Shown: positions 23,045 to 35,183 of the stretch, in pieces
Position numbering within the stretch: the first letter of the stretch is position 1
Layout: each line of letters opens with the position of its first letter
Source of the DNA: Guillardia theta CCMP2712
Lineage: Eukaryota; Cryptophyceae; Pyrenomonadales; Geminigeraceae
Direction of reading: 5' to 3'
DNA length: 64,000 nucleotides
NCBI RefSeq assembly: GCF_000315625.1
Contig: NW_005434653.1
Location: 2,640-66,639, forward strand
The notes under the pieces: generated by a model
Told to the model about the DNA's origin: nothing
The model's database searches: none
Seen by the model: only the letters and a program-made list of their open reading frames with translations
Program-made: the position numbers and the translations under genes

Positions 23045-24310
23045 GAGTAGTGTAATCTATAAAGCCAAACCAGCACCACAACCTCCTCCTCTCTTCTCCT
23101 CTCCTCTCCTCTCCTTGTTCTTCTCTTCCTCTTCCTCCTCCTCCTATCCTCCTCCTTCTCCTCCTATCCTCTTCATCCTCATCCTCTTCCTCGGGCAACG
23201 CGAAAAAAACGAGAGATCAAACAGTAAAATGTTGCCTCAAGAAACATGTCAAGGAGAAACGATTGATACCTTTGATTGATAAATGGGTCGATCACATCAG
23301 CAAGATCTCGTATCGTGGTAGCCTTATATTCAATCACTGATCATGGTAGAAAAACAACCAATTTCAGCATTTTGACTGAGTTTTGGCAATCCAACAAGTA
23401 CTTGCACACATTGGAACTGAGTCGTATTAACGGTGACGCACATGCATTGACGTACGCTACAAACAAGTATGCAACAAATTTCACGACGTAAATGAAATTC
23501 ACTGTCAATACACGTCAGATCAGGTATATTACGCTATTGGGCGATACAAAAAAACATGTTTTCTCAGACAAAAAGAACGACGAAATATTCGATATCAGAA
23601 CAATGATCAATGGATGGAAATTCAACCCGAAACACACAAATATTACAGAAACAAACTGTTTTGGATTTCATCAATGAACAGAGAATCATCCTCGGACTAG
23701 AAGACACAAATGTCATAGTTACTTGGTCACGTGAACGGTTGAGAATGAACTCAACAGTCAACAGTCACAAAGGAAAAAACGACAAACGAAAGGGCTTTGC
23801 GATGGATCGATAACCACATTATATGCTTTCGTTTCTTGAACACAGTGATGGTGAACACAAAAGAGTTCGTCACAATTGACATCAACGTCCTGTACGGTAT
23901 GATGATAATTCAAGATTCATGGACGTATTCAAAGAGATGCAACAAGATCAGTTTCTTAATGTGTTCAGAATCGAAAGATACAACAAGCCAGGGAAGCAAG
24001 TTTCTTCGTTTCAAACCGATGGGGTAGCGTTATGTATCCACCTCAATATAGAAATAAGTGACGGATCTTGGTGTGATCCCGAAAGGCCAGTGAAACAACA
24101 GAGGACAATCTCGAACAATCGAGCAAGTAGAGACTCAGACAGCGATCGCGTTATGTCGATTGATCCAGAGCGAACTGCTTTGATATGCGGGATTGTCGAA
24201 GAAACTTTCAAACCAGGACGCACTTTTCTGTCAAGACATGTCGCGTCGACTCGTTTGAACCGTCCGGTCAATGTACTAATAAGTAACTGCTGCACTGCTC
24301 CTGATTGTCT
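23045..24310. other. AT-rich intergenic stretch, no supported gene
   Basis: After a CCT-rich tract (23,080-23,190) the sequence becomes AT-rich. Several 60-135 codon open frames overlap on both strands, but none shows a domain, a consistent exon structure or a start context that singles it out. I see nothing firm here. Confidence 0.4.
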
Positions 24311-24466
24311 TCGTACTGATTTTTAACTCAACTTTGAGTAAAGTGCTGTGGTTTACTCATCTTCTCAGTACGGCGCCCCGGGGTCCGACCGGCCGGGCAG
24401 AGCCGGCAGTCATCACCAGCCGCTGTAGGTCTTTACTCAAAGTTAAGTTAAAAAGTCAGTACGAGG
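24311..24466. mobile_element. MITE-like element with about 34-bp terminal inverted repeats
   Basis: The left end TCGTACTGATTTTTAACTCA followed by ACTTTGAGTAAAG (24,311-24,343) and the right end CTTTACTCAAAGTTAAGTTA followed by AAAAGTCAGTACGAGG (24,431-24,466) are inverted repeats with a few mismatches. The roughly 87-bp interior is GC-rich. No coding capacity. The same end motif recurs singly at 19,681-19,720 and 57,271-57,305, next to GC-rich islands, supporting a dispersed non-autonomous repeat. No clear target-site duplication seen. Confidence 0.65.
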
Positions 24467-24910
24467 AATTCAGTAGCAGCGCTCAACCCGCCCGGTTGCG
24501 AGCAGAAGGGCATAGGGCCCGACTCGTTGGTGTCCTCTAGCAGAGAGAGTTCAAGGCAAGGAAGAGAGCACCTGAGAGCAGGTGTTGAGCGAGGGATCCA
24601 GAGACCAGCATAACACTGACAAGCCAGCAAGGAACAAGGCCCAAAAGAAACATTGGCAGATACCTCAAGGCAGAAATTGTTTTGCACTCAAAAGATCAGG
24701 GATTGCATATTTTACCTCGTTACCACGCAGAATCATTGTTTCAGAGGTTACCTTGCACTTGTCAAATGAGTTTTTCCCGATCATGCATGCAAGGCCAGCC
24801 GTGAAATTAGCGATCGTGGTTTGCTTTTCGCTCCGGTACGATTCAGGTCTGCAATCAAAAACGTTAATCTCCGACACAATTCAGTTCCATTAAGAACCAA
24901 ATCATTCAAA

Positions 24911-27900
24911 ATGAATGTCGAAAAGATCACCGAAGAGCTGCAAGACCATCGTGAATACATTTTGAAAACTCTAGTTGCGGTAGAGCACACCGAGGCAGAG
25001 CTTCAAAATTCACTGTCTCATGTAAATTCTCTAGCAGGTGATTTATATTCAAAAATTTCAATCTTGGAACAGGAGAGCAAAGAAAAAGATCTTGTGATTC
25101 ATAGCTTACAAAACTCCCTCTACTCCTTGGAAACAAAATTTGAATTTTTCCAGCAGAAATTATCTCACAGATCGCAAAATGTCGACGATTTTACGGCTGA
25201 ATCAAAACATCAAGGTACACTGCTTCTGTAGTTTTCAAATTGCTAATGAAATATGTAGAACAAAGCTTGAAATGCGAGGTGAAAGCTGAGATCGAAGCTT
25301 TGTTCAAGGTGAGCTTACCTTGAGACGTCTCATAATGAATTTCTCTTATCAGGGAGAGATGATGATTTCACAAAGACTGCAAAAGATCGAAAAACAGCTG
25401 AATCAGACCGCTTCACCTGAAAAAGGAATCGATCAGCAATTAGATGCTTCTGGGTTAATTGAGAATTTGAAATCGAAGATTTTGTCATTGGAATCAATGA
25501 TCTCTGAAGTTGAATGGATCTTCAAGATGCCTGATGTCGGTCTGCAGTCCGTCGGTACCATGATCTCTTTCTGCAAAGATAAGCTCGAGGAACACGATAA
25601 AGAGCTCCTGTTAATGCGTGCCTCTCGGACTGCTGAGCTCTCGTACGAGGACAAGATATCAGATCAACTTGCCGAATTAAGCCAAAAACTTCTTGATCAT
25701 GGAGATTTGATGCAAAAACAAGATCTGAGGCTCTCCGGCAACGTGGAACATACGAAGAAGCTTGAGTTCGAATTGTCGCAGCTGATGCAGCTCTTTGGCA
25801 GGGTTGACAATTGTGAGTCCATGTTGGCAAAGCATCAAACCACAATCCCTTCAATGGGAAGTCAGTTAGAAAGTTTCATTCAGGCATTGCAGGATATGCA
25901 AAGTAAGATGGAAATGATTCATGTGAAAGAACCTTTCTCAGCACCGTCCACTAAGGGTATGAATCTAGGTTTGTTCGATGCTGAATCTGAAGGAGAAAGT
26001 GAGCTTTCACTGGATGATAGATTGTCTAGCATCGAGAATGCTTTGATATTGTTACTTGAAGCGCCAGAAGTCTCTGAGACAGATATCGTTTTGCCTGAAG
26101 GAAAACAATTCTCCTTACAATCCTCACCCATTGATGAGAATAAGACGATGCTTCAGAAAAGCACAAAAACATTGAAAGGACCGGTGAAGACTCTGTTTGA
26201 CCATATAGCACGTATTGAAGAAGTCTCTCGCATTCTTTGTCACCATGGTACGGCAATCAGAACCATTCAAAGCAATCAGGCTAGTTGGAAAGAGATGACG
26301 ATGAAAGTCACCGACTGCATCTCTTTGGTGTCTAGTCTGGTTTCAGACATAAAGATTCTGAGACATGGAGATGGGTCTGAGAATCAGATTCGACTCGAAG
26401 GACCTCTGCTGGTCCCTTCATACCAGGATGCCAACATTGATATCGCGGCGTTGAATTTCAAGTTGAATCAAATCCAAGAGATCCTTGACATTTCTTCCGA
26501 TGAAGAGAAAATTGCTACTAGTCTTCGATTGAATACCTTGAATGAGGCAGTCGGACATCAACAGAAGGTAGTCGACAAACTGAATGAGGACTTGAAACGA
26601 TGGAGTTGCTCGCTGGAGAAGACATTAGAAGTTGCAAATGAGGCATTCGGAGATAAAACACCGTTTGCAATTCGGAGTTACGTGGACTGCATAGAGGAAG
26701 ACGTCAAAGACTGCCATCTCTCCATCACAAGAGTAAAAGAGGAACTCTTACAATCGCAAAACAATTTCGAGTTACAACTTTATGCGCTTGAACAAGAAGT
26801 GTCTCAAAAACAAGACGCTTTTGTTGATGATTTTGAAACATTGAAGTCTGCTCAAGATGATCTCAGTAATCGATTTGCAGAATTGAGATTGTGGGCTGAA
26901 AGGTCGTTTTCTGAAATAGCCTTGAAGCTTGCACGCGTAGAAGAGGCGGCCGATGGTTCACGTCATCCTGTCGCGGAGTTTGTTGACAGCTCTAAATCAG
27001 AAGATGTCAACAACAGTCTAATTTTAGTTGAGAATCCGGCAACAAAGCCAGAGTTTCCTCTTCGTGTGGATGATGCTATATTGCAAAGCATTTGTAATCG
27101 CATCGCATCCTTAGAAAACACATGTTTTGAAAATCAGATGAATCAACAAGCTGACGATGACGTGTCAGCTAATTCGATGGAGTCCGGCGATGAATCACCA
27201 ACCTCTCGTTCTGAGTCAATCAGCTACAATGCCCGCACGTTTTCAAGCCGAATGAGTCAAAGTTCTATCCTAAGAAAGCTGCGCGAAGACGTTCGGGAAT
27301 TGAAGAGAAGTCAACAATCGTTGAGTGAGCAAATGCGAGAAGATCTCGATCGCACGTATGTCACCCCTGAGGATCTCCTTGCCGTGGAGCACTCGTTGCA
27401 TGATGCCCTCAAAGCCTATGATGATGCTCTTGCAGATATTCGTGCTGCGTTCAATGACAGGGAGGACAAGAAGGCACCACCATCAGCTCTTGCAATCTTG
27501 CAGGAGATACCTCGTGTGATTGATGTCATTGAAGAGCTCATCACAGACATGCGAATCAGTTTAACATCAAAAGCTCTGCAATCTCAATCGGAGAGCAATC
27601 AGGCGATTGAAGAACGATTTGCGGACAAATTTCAACTGATGCAACAGAGAATGGACATGTTAAATGCGGATACAGAAGAGATGGGTGTAGAACGCGAGAA
27701 CTTGCGAAGCCTGGAGAATTTGATTATTGAGTTAGAAGGAGCAATGGAAGCGCGAGAAACTGAAAATGCGTTCCTGGATGAGCGAGTGGAGAAAGTCGAG
27801 CGAATGAACGCGGACCTATGTACACGGGTTGTAACCTTGGAAGAAAAAGCAATGAGAGTCGAAGACTTTGAGCTCTTCAAATCTGAGATCTCTCGCGATA

Positions 27901-28238
27901 CTCCTTGGTTCAGCTCTTTAGATTCTCCCTTGATTGACAGAAACAAGAATAGATCACCAGAGCAAGAAACCGAAACCGGAGCCAGTCACAGCGCAAGCCG
28001 CATCAAAGCGCTAGCAGCAAGAGTCAGGGGCGTGACTATGTCGCTTTCCGAGCGTGGGCAGGATTCCTCCCAAGATCGTGCCCAAGCCGATGATCGGCGG
28101 TTGCTGGCGGAAACAGCTGCGGAGATTCAGCAGTGGGAAATTCGAACGTTGAAAGAGCAGGAAACCTCAGAAACCATGGAAGCTGTAACGACAAGGCAGA
28201 ATGAAGCAAGAGATTCGGATCAACTAGAGTTTGTATAG
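24911..28238 (+). CDS. Very long coiled-coil protein (about 1,100 aa)
   Basis: Exon 1 starts at ATG 24911 (MNVEKITEELQDHREYILK) and ends at 25,215 before GTACAC. A small exon (EQSLKCEVKAEIEALFK, about 25,258-25,309) follows, then one very large exon from 25,352 to the TAG stop at 28,236-28,238. Nearly the entire chain is heptad-patterned: QRLQKIEKQLNQ, EYKDKISDQLAEL-type repeats, DYILAELNFKLNQIQEILD-type segments and ALEQEVSQKQDAFVDDFETL. The predicted protein is an acidic, extended alpha-helical rod with Ser/Glu linkers and no globular domain. Such proteins usually serve as cytoskeletal, centrosomal or flagellar scaffolds, but I cannot assign one. Codon use is more AT-rich than the neighbours. 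The next gene downstream (-) ends 112 bp after this stop. Confidence 0.85.
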
Positions 28239-28350
28239 GGCATTGCATGCACGCTTTTTATAGCTAAGATGTTTTACAATCGTTTCATCTAATTTGTTCA
28301 GCTACAATCTTTTGAACATATGTACACATCAGTTTGAACACAATTGGCGT

Positions 28351-29776
28351 CTAAGGACGCCAAAGAATCAGATCTTGTGTGTTGCGTGCACTCCGTGCCA
28401 GTACTTCATCCTGTAGTGATACCATGAGATTGCGGACAGCCAATTTCAAAAGCGAACCTGCGACTGTCTGAGCTGAGAGAGGACGGGTAGGGCACCGTCG
28501 AAGGACGAGCGATATTTGTCCTGCGGAGAGCAGTGAGGAGCTCATTACAGACAAGAGGCGGCGAACTTCGTTGGGCGTCGATAGCAGTTCTCTCTTGTAT
28601 TCGGCCAGAACTCCGAGGCACCGCACAGACAGCAAGACAACCTGGGAAGAGGTTAGTGCAGCCTCCACCTCACGTTGGCTCTTACTGAGAAGTTCTCGTC
28701 TGAAAGAAGACCCACAAGTTTCTCCACAGCTCCCAACTCGAACGCAAGCTTCTTTCCCTGTTGCTGCATCAGTCCCTCGCGCTCTTGTGCGCGCCCGAGG
28801 TCACCTCGACTGAGACGGCAATGGACGCGACGGCCGCAATGGCAGAAGCTCGAACCAACCAGCTGTCGTGGAGGGTGAGGTCCACAATGCGAGGCATACA
28901 TCCCTGACAGCGAGACGTGTAAGAGATTTCAAAAGAGGAAGGAGATTTCAAAAGAGAAAGGAGATTTCACAAGAGAAAGGAAACAAGAAGCAGAACCTCG
29001 GCAATCGCCTCAAGCTTGGCAGACTGACTGAGCGTAAGGTAAGTGATGTTCTTGAGGGCATGCTGCAGAATCGATGGGTCCTCGCTCGAGATACATGTCA
29101 CCATTGACCCGATCGCCTTGCACTCCAACGCATCTGAAAGTCCTTGCATGCACTGCAAACAGCACTTGAGCGATTGGACAGCGTCTGCTGTCGGACTATG
29201 CTTGCACACAGCAACAAGCATCGCTGTGCCCCCGGCATCCACGATAGCTTGAGAGCCTTCGGGCAGATCTCCTATAAGTTGGAGGCATTTGTGGGCGTAT
29301 CTCCTTGCTGGTAGTGACGCCACGTCCTGCATGACTACAAGAAGCTGCTTGATGGTGCCGACTTGCAGCATCTTGCCAACCCCCTCCGACACACTCGCAA
29401 GCAGTGAAAGAACCTGCGCAGTCTTCTCGCGGGTGACCGGGTCCTTGTCTGATAGTAGTTGAGTTAAGATTTGAATGCAGTCCACCTCAGACTGTGAAAC
29501 TTTATTCTTGGGATGGGCCATTAGCCAACGAGACATGCTGCCTAGCGTTTCTCGTCTCGTCTCGACGTCCTCCTCGAAGAGTTTCTCTGTGAACTTGTGC
29601 GGAGCTCTGGCCAGAAACGCCACAGAAACTTTTCCTGACGATGTCTCTTGGAGGAAAGGTCGGACTTTGTGCGATTCAATTCTTCTGCAGTTGGCGGTAA
29701 ATCCCTGCGGGTTTCCATAGATTTGATTTGGACGCTTGTCAACACCCCGTTCTTCTTCGCCCCACTGATAACCCAT
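28351..29776 (-). CDS. ARM/HEAT-repeat protein, possibly RSPH14-like
   Basis: Four exons, about 415 residues. The start is taken at MGYQWGEEERGVDK (ATG ending at 29,776). The body contains repeated helical pairs typical of armadillo repeats: ETRRETLGSMSRWLMA, VDCIQILTQLLSDKDPVTR, MLQVGTIKQLLVVMQDV, SLKCCLQCMQGLSDALE, LQHALKNITYLTLSQSAK; then via in-phase introns GCMPRIVDLTLHDSWLVRAS, AFELGAVEKLVGLLSDENFS and VVLLSVRCLGVLAEYKREL, with a C-terminal end at LILWRP. The size and repeat content are close to radial spoke head protein 14 (RTDR1), an axonemal ARM protein, but that match is from memory and tentative; a generic ARM protein is the safe call. It is head-to-head with the aminopeptidase gene, 795 bp apart. 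Confidence 0.75.
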
Positions 29777-29867
29777 CCTCCTGCTCCACGAGAAACAGAT
29801 CAAAAAATACAAAACAACAATCCCCGATAAAAAAGACTCCCACGACTCGTTCTTTGCACGTCTGCCT

Positions 29868-29906
<39 letters not shown>

Positions 29907-30570
29907 CTTGAAAGCCTTCCTGTGTGGCATCATTGTCTTCTGGATTTACCCCTCAGCCTATGTTGCTTCTCTCCTGCTCAAGTTCAGATCTTCTCCTCCT
30001 CTTGTCATGCCATGCTTCTACAGTTGTCAATCTGCCCCCCTGCCATCGTTCCCCGTGCATTGCCCTCCAACGGCTCCCCCCGCATCGTAAAAGTAACCAC
30101 CCCTTGGCTCATATCAAAACCATACCACCCCACCCCAACCGAGAACCGTTCTTTACACTATCCCTAGTTTTGTATAGCTACCCGAGATGATGGGGCTCAA
30201 GGAACGATGCAGCGAATGACCGAGCAGATTCAAGGGAGAGATGACGGCGTAGAGGAGGAGGAGGGAGAGGGAACGGCAGAGGAAGGCACGGGGAGTTCAA
30301 GCAACGAGGAGGAGAGGAACTGAGAAAGGCTGGGAGGCGAGGAGCAAGGAATGGTTTAGGAATTTGAAGAGCGAGAGGTGGGAGGAGAAGGTGAAGCAAA
30401 GGGTTGATGGAATACTCGGGTAAAGATAGACGAAACAGGAAGCGAGGCATAAAGATAGAAGAGTTGGAAAAGATGCGCACGAGGTTGGAGTAGAAAATTA
30501 TCTGTGTGCAAATCGACTTGAGGAGTGTAACGCGTGGATCATGCTCTCATCTATTCACATGTACGTTTCA
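29777..30570. other. Divergent intergenic region
   Basis: Separates the ARM-repeat gene (-) and the aminopeptidase gene (+), and so should hold both promoters. It contains a (CCTG)n repeat at about 29,870-29,907 and pyrimidine-rich stretches. Open frames over these are low-complexity and rejected. Confidence 0.45.
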
Positions 30571-33500
30571 GATGTCCGGGAAGCCTATCAAAGATGTCTC
30601 GTCATTGAGCAACAGCTACCAGGTCCTTGAATTACATGAAATCCCATCGAGTACACTAACATGACGACAGATAAAAAGTCATCACCTCCACTTGAAGCTC
30701 GGTTAGGTGTGCATGCGCCTCTATCGGGATCTGATGCCTTGCAGATGTAGACTTTTCAAAGTGCATCTTGACTGGCTTGGTTGAGCTTGACCTTGAGGCA
30801 TATCACAACGTTCTAGTTGTATCGTTTGTTGATATCCTCTGCAGATGCTGGAGGACGGGGTAGACCAGGTTTGTCTCGATACTCGAGATCTGAACATCTC
30901 GAAGACCAAGATTGACGGTAGGTCTCTCTGGACACGTTGGCCATGCTGACAGTGAGTTTCAGGCAAAGATCAAAAGTTTCTCCTGGATGCTCCAAACGAA
31001 GCCTTTGGTTCGTGCTTGAAGGTAAAGATATGACGCACTTACACGTAGTGACGTCACCACCTTGGTTAGATTCGAGTTCCTCAAGAGCTGCAGCAGAACG
31101 GGAAACGATTCAAGGTAATGTATTCTTTTGCCCTTGCCGATCATGACATGTCGCGTGTAGGCTGAGGTTCATTACTCGACAAGCCAGTCCAGCACTGCAT
31201 GTCAGGCAAGTAACAGTCATGTTTCCTCGGCCTTACGTTGTGATCACCATCATCCATGACATGGAGGTTTGCAGTGGCTACCAGCTGCTCAGACTGCAGG
31301 TCAGCAACCGAAATTGTGAGCCCTTAGAGACTGACGTGACCGTGGGGCAGGCAAGAAGAAGCCATATCTCTTCACCCAGTGTCAGGCGATCCACGCTCGA
31401 TCTCTCCTTCCATGCCAGGTAGACCGAAACGTCCTAAAGCCCTTGTGACGTCATCCTCAGGATTGTCCTTCTGCTAAATGTACCTGGTCGGGTGCGCAGC
31501 CGCAAGTTTTGCTCATGTCGTTTTTCTCACCTGTCATTCGTTTCTCAGCTGTGATGTCTGCTCCTTCTTGGGCGACAGTCTTGATGTCAGCGATCTTGGT
31601 TGACCGTTCTGCATTCTGCTCATCCTCTGACCATCAAGCAGGAAAATAAGTCGGAGCAGGCACAAAAGTGCGAGAAGAGTGCTGAAGCTAATCGGCTCAT
31701 GAATTCGCGCAGACGAGTCTTCACATGGCGACAGTCAGTTCCGACATGTTCGTATCTCATAGCCATTGCGGTATCTCTAACGATCTCTGCGCCCCTGGCA
31801 TCACGCTCTGTGCTTTCAGGTTGGAGATCTTGAGTCGCGAGAGATCAGCAGCCGCTGCCGGGTGTGGTCGGAGCCTTCCATGGTGGACAAGGTTCTCCCT
31901 CCTGCCCAGACTCTTCTGCTCCTGCTGCTAAAACATGACTCAATTTCAGGTTGCGAACGAATTTGCCGAGACGGAGAAATTTCTGACGACTGCGGTCCTG
32001 GACTGCTGGTTTTGCTTGTGCGTCTCATGCCGCTGCAGGAGTCGATCACGTGCGAGTACCAGTGGGGAAGATACGACCTGCTCTGCCTTCCTCCTTCTTT
32101 CCCGTAGACCTGCCGCCCTCCTGCTCCACTCGAGTCTTTCACACCCTCAGCAGATACGGAGGGATGGAGAATCCGTGCCTGACGTTTGTCACCCCAACGT
32201 TGCTAGCCGGGGACCGCAGGTAAGTCCCCGTCAACCCCTCAATCAGGTCCGGTCGCCTGCTGACACCCTCTAGTCTCGCAGATGTTGTCGCGCATGAGAT
32301 CGCGCACAGGCACTTGCGGTTGCCTCCTCCTGTCTTCTCACTTGCTCTCCAGCTGGACGGGGAACCTGGTGACCAACGCGACTTGGGAGCACTTCTGGCT
32401 CAACGAAGGGTGCGAACTACCTGGAAGTTTCCAGCTGACCCCGGGCAGGTGGACTGTCTGGCTGGAAAGAAGAATCATGATGAGGGTGCGAGGGTCCAAG
32501 GCAGGACCTAAAGGTCAAGCTCGAGAGCTGAAGTACAAGAATGTGCTGAGAGAAGGGCAGGAGATCCCAAGTACTTTGACTTCCTCGCTGATCTTGGTAA
32601 GGTGATGATGAAAGGATTGCTCTTGTCTAACCAGGTTCAGGATGGAAGCACCTGGCTGGAGACGTCGAGCACTTCCAAGGTCCTCCAGTCTTACATGACT
32701 AGGGAGGTGACGACAGAAACAGAGATCGGTCAGTCCAGATTCACCAAGCTCGTGCCGGACCTGCAGGTTGCGACAAGCTGGAGCAGCGAATGATTTGATG
32801 ACGTACGTAGGGGATCGACCCTGATGACGCCTTCTCCTCCGTACCCTACGAGAAGGTCCTGCTTGCTGCCCTTTGTCGACCTCACGGGATGCTTCAGGGG
32901 TTTAACCTGCTCTACTCGGTGCAGCAGAAGGTCGGCGACGAGGAGTTCGAGAAGTGAGAAGGAGAGGAGCGCGGAAGAGGATGACGAGTGTCACAGATTC
33001 GTCAAGGATTACATCAACACCTGGAAGTCCAAACTCATCACTTCGTTGCAGGTAGAGGGGCATGCGAGGACAAATGGGACAAGTTGAGAGGGAAACAGGG
33101 GGAGGGAAGGATATGGCAGGCAGCTACAGTGATGATCTGTTTGGCAGTTCAAAGACTTTGTCATGAATTATTCTGCTCATTTCAAGAAGAAGCTTCAAGA
33201 CTTTGACTGGTCAGTCTAGCATGAGCGTCCAAAAATTCACTCTCGGCTCGGCTAGGGATCGTTGGTTCTACGCCGAGGGCATGCCAGCTGACAAGCCCAA
33301 GTTTGACACGACCCTGTCAAAGGTAACGGCCGGGATGGCCGAACTCTGCGATGCTGACCTACACTCCAGCTCGCGAATGACTTCGCGCACCGGTGGACGA
33401 CAGCTGGGGCAGGAGCGGATCTGATACGCCTGAAGTCTGTCGGGTGACGTTGAGCTGCAGGCGAGATAAAGCCGACCTCAGAGGTGGGCAAAGAGATGCG

Positions 33501-34632
33501 AGCCGCCTGGAACTCGTGGACCTCTCAACAGCGGTGAGAAACAGAAGAAGCAGGAGGAGGAAAGCAGGAGGAGGAAAGCAGGAGATGGAAAGCAGGAGGA
33601 GGAAAGTTGAAGCAAGCGAGGAGATGAAAGTATTGTTGACTGTGCAGGTGTGAGCTTGGAGGCTAGTGGTTGTAAGAGGGTGATGTATAAGAATAGAAAT
33701 CAGTTCTTTCTTGCAAGAAAGCAAGACTATGTAACACTGTTTGATATGTGACACTGTTTCACAGTCAGTACATGCTGGATCAGATCCTGGAGAACTCAGA
33801 GAAGCAAAAGATGCCAATTGCAGTGCTGCAGGTGAAGCAAGAGCGAAGAGCAACGGGGAGAGGAGGAGAGGGACTGACGTGAAGGCAGGACATGGACGCT
33901 GTCTACGAGATCTCTATCACTAACAACGCTGAGGTTCGCTTCCGTTGGTGCACGCTCTGTCTTCGTTCCGGCGCGGACTTCATCGTCCAGAATGCCGTGA
34001 GCATGGTGACCTCGCAGGTGGAGGAGATTTGAGCTGATGTGAAAGACGTCTGACGTCGCACGGGCAGGGGAGGATGAAGTTCACCCGCCCTCTCTACCGC
34101 GAGCTCCAGAGGAGGTGAAGGTTGGCGAGGAGGGAGGAGGGGAATGACAAGGATGCTAGCGAGGCTCGAGGAGCGCGAGACGCAGCCGTCCGCACCTTCT
34201 TGTCGACAAGCTTGTGAGATACTCGTGAGCTCATGTCTCCTCGCAGGAAGAACGTGAATTTCTATCATCCCATATGCCGCAAGATGGTGGCGCAGGACCT
34301 CAAGGTCGAATCTTGTCTCCTCTTGTTGATTCTCTCCTTGTTCTCTCCATTGAAACATGATGCAGGTCAAGCAGAACAACAAGCAGGGCTGGTCCTGGCT
34401 GGGTGTCTCAGCCGTTACGATCTCTGCCTATCTTGTAAGTCCGCCTCCCGCCTCCCCTCGGATCGCCCAAACTTCTTGGCATTCCCTCTCGCTCTCCTGC
34501 TCCCCGTTCTCCTCATCCCTCGCCTTCCCCCCACTACTTCTCCTCCACCTCCTCCTCCTCGTCACTCTGCTTCAGGTCTGGGCTGTCTGGAGGATTCGCT
34601 CTCGCAAGTGCCCCATCCCCTTCGTCCACTGA
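30571..34632 (+). CDS. M1-family zinc aminopeptidase, leukotriene-A4-hydrolase type, with hydrophobic C-terminal tail
   Basis: About 25 short exons. Start ATG 30571 ([17 protein letters not shown]); stop TGA 34,630-34,632. Diagnostic blocks in order: [88 protein letters not shown] (exopeptidase GxMEN), VVAHEIAHS plus [19 protein letters not shown] (zinc site HExxH-18-E), [25 protein letters not shown], then the C-terminal helical domain with [14 protein letters not shown] (the Arg/Lys pair that binds substrate carboxylate) and [15 protein letters not shown]. The family removes N-terminal residues (and in animals hydrolyses LTA4). It is normally soluble and ends about here, but this gene adds two exons encoding [15 protein letters not shown] and [12 protein letters not shown], a probable membrane tail. 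Two introns start with GC (31,206; 32,310). A few exon edges between 32,430 and 32,820 and around 33,430-33,900 are approximate. Confidence 0.9.
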
Positions 34633-35183
34633 AGCATAGGATCGAGAGCGCGTAAGGACTGCATAAAGCAACTTCCTGAGCACACCTGGGCGGAGGGGCT
34701 CTTATGTGTTGGTGGTGGGGGAGGAGCAGGAGGAGCAAGGAGAGGACGAGGATGAGGACGAGGACAAAGGGGAGGAGGAGGAATGGAAGGGGGCCGAGGG
34801 GGTGGGGGAGGAGGCAAAGGAGGGGGGGGGGGGAGGTTGGGAGGGGGGGTTGTGGTGGTTGTGGAAGAGTCCTGATGTACATGTAGAAGAGTCTTGATGC
34901 ATGTAGAAGAGTTTTGATGCTATGCCGTGCCGGAGCTCGGGTGACTTCGCTGCCACTTTGAACAGAACGAGTGACAACGACTGAGCTGCTGAGTTGCAAA
35001 CTCGCTCAAGATTGGAAGGACAAGCGGAGGGAGATACAATGTACAAGAATAATCAAACAAGAAACAAGATCGAGGGCTGTCACATTCTTCGACCCGCCAG
35101 TTCTATGAAGGCGCCATGATGCGACTCTGCAGTGAGCAAAGTCAGCAAGAGTCAGTTGCTCAACCATCCAGCACCTGCCCAGC
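34633..35183. other. Intergenic, purine-rich
   Basis: Contains a GGA/GAG-rich tract (34,700-34,860) with a run of ten G. No gene supported; open frames there are Glu/Gly- or Pro/Ser-rich artefacts. It lies between two convergent gene ends. Confidence 0.5.

Noticed and set aside
23276-24326. Several overlapping 60-135 codon frames
   Set aside because: AT-rich region with frames on both strands and no consistent exon structure.
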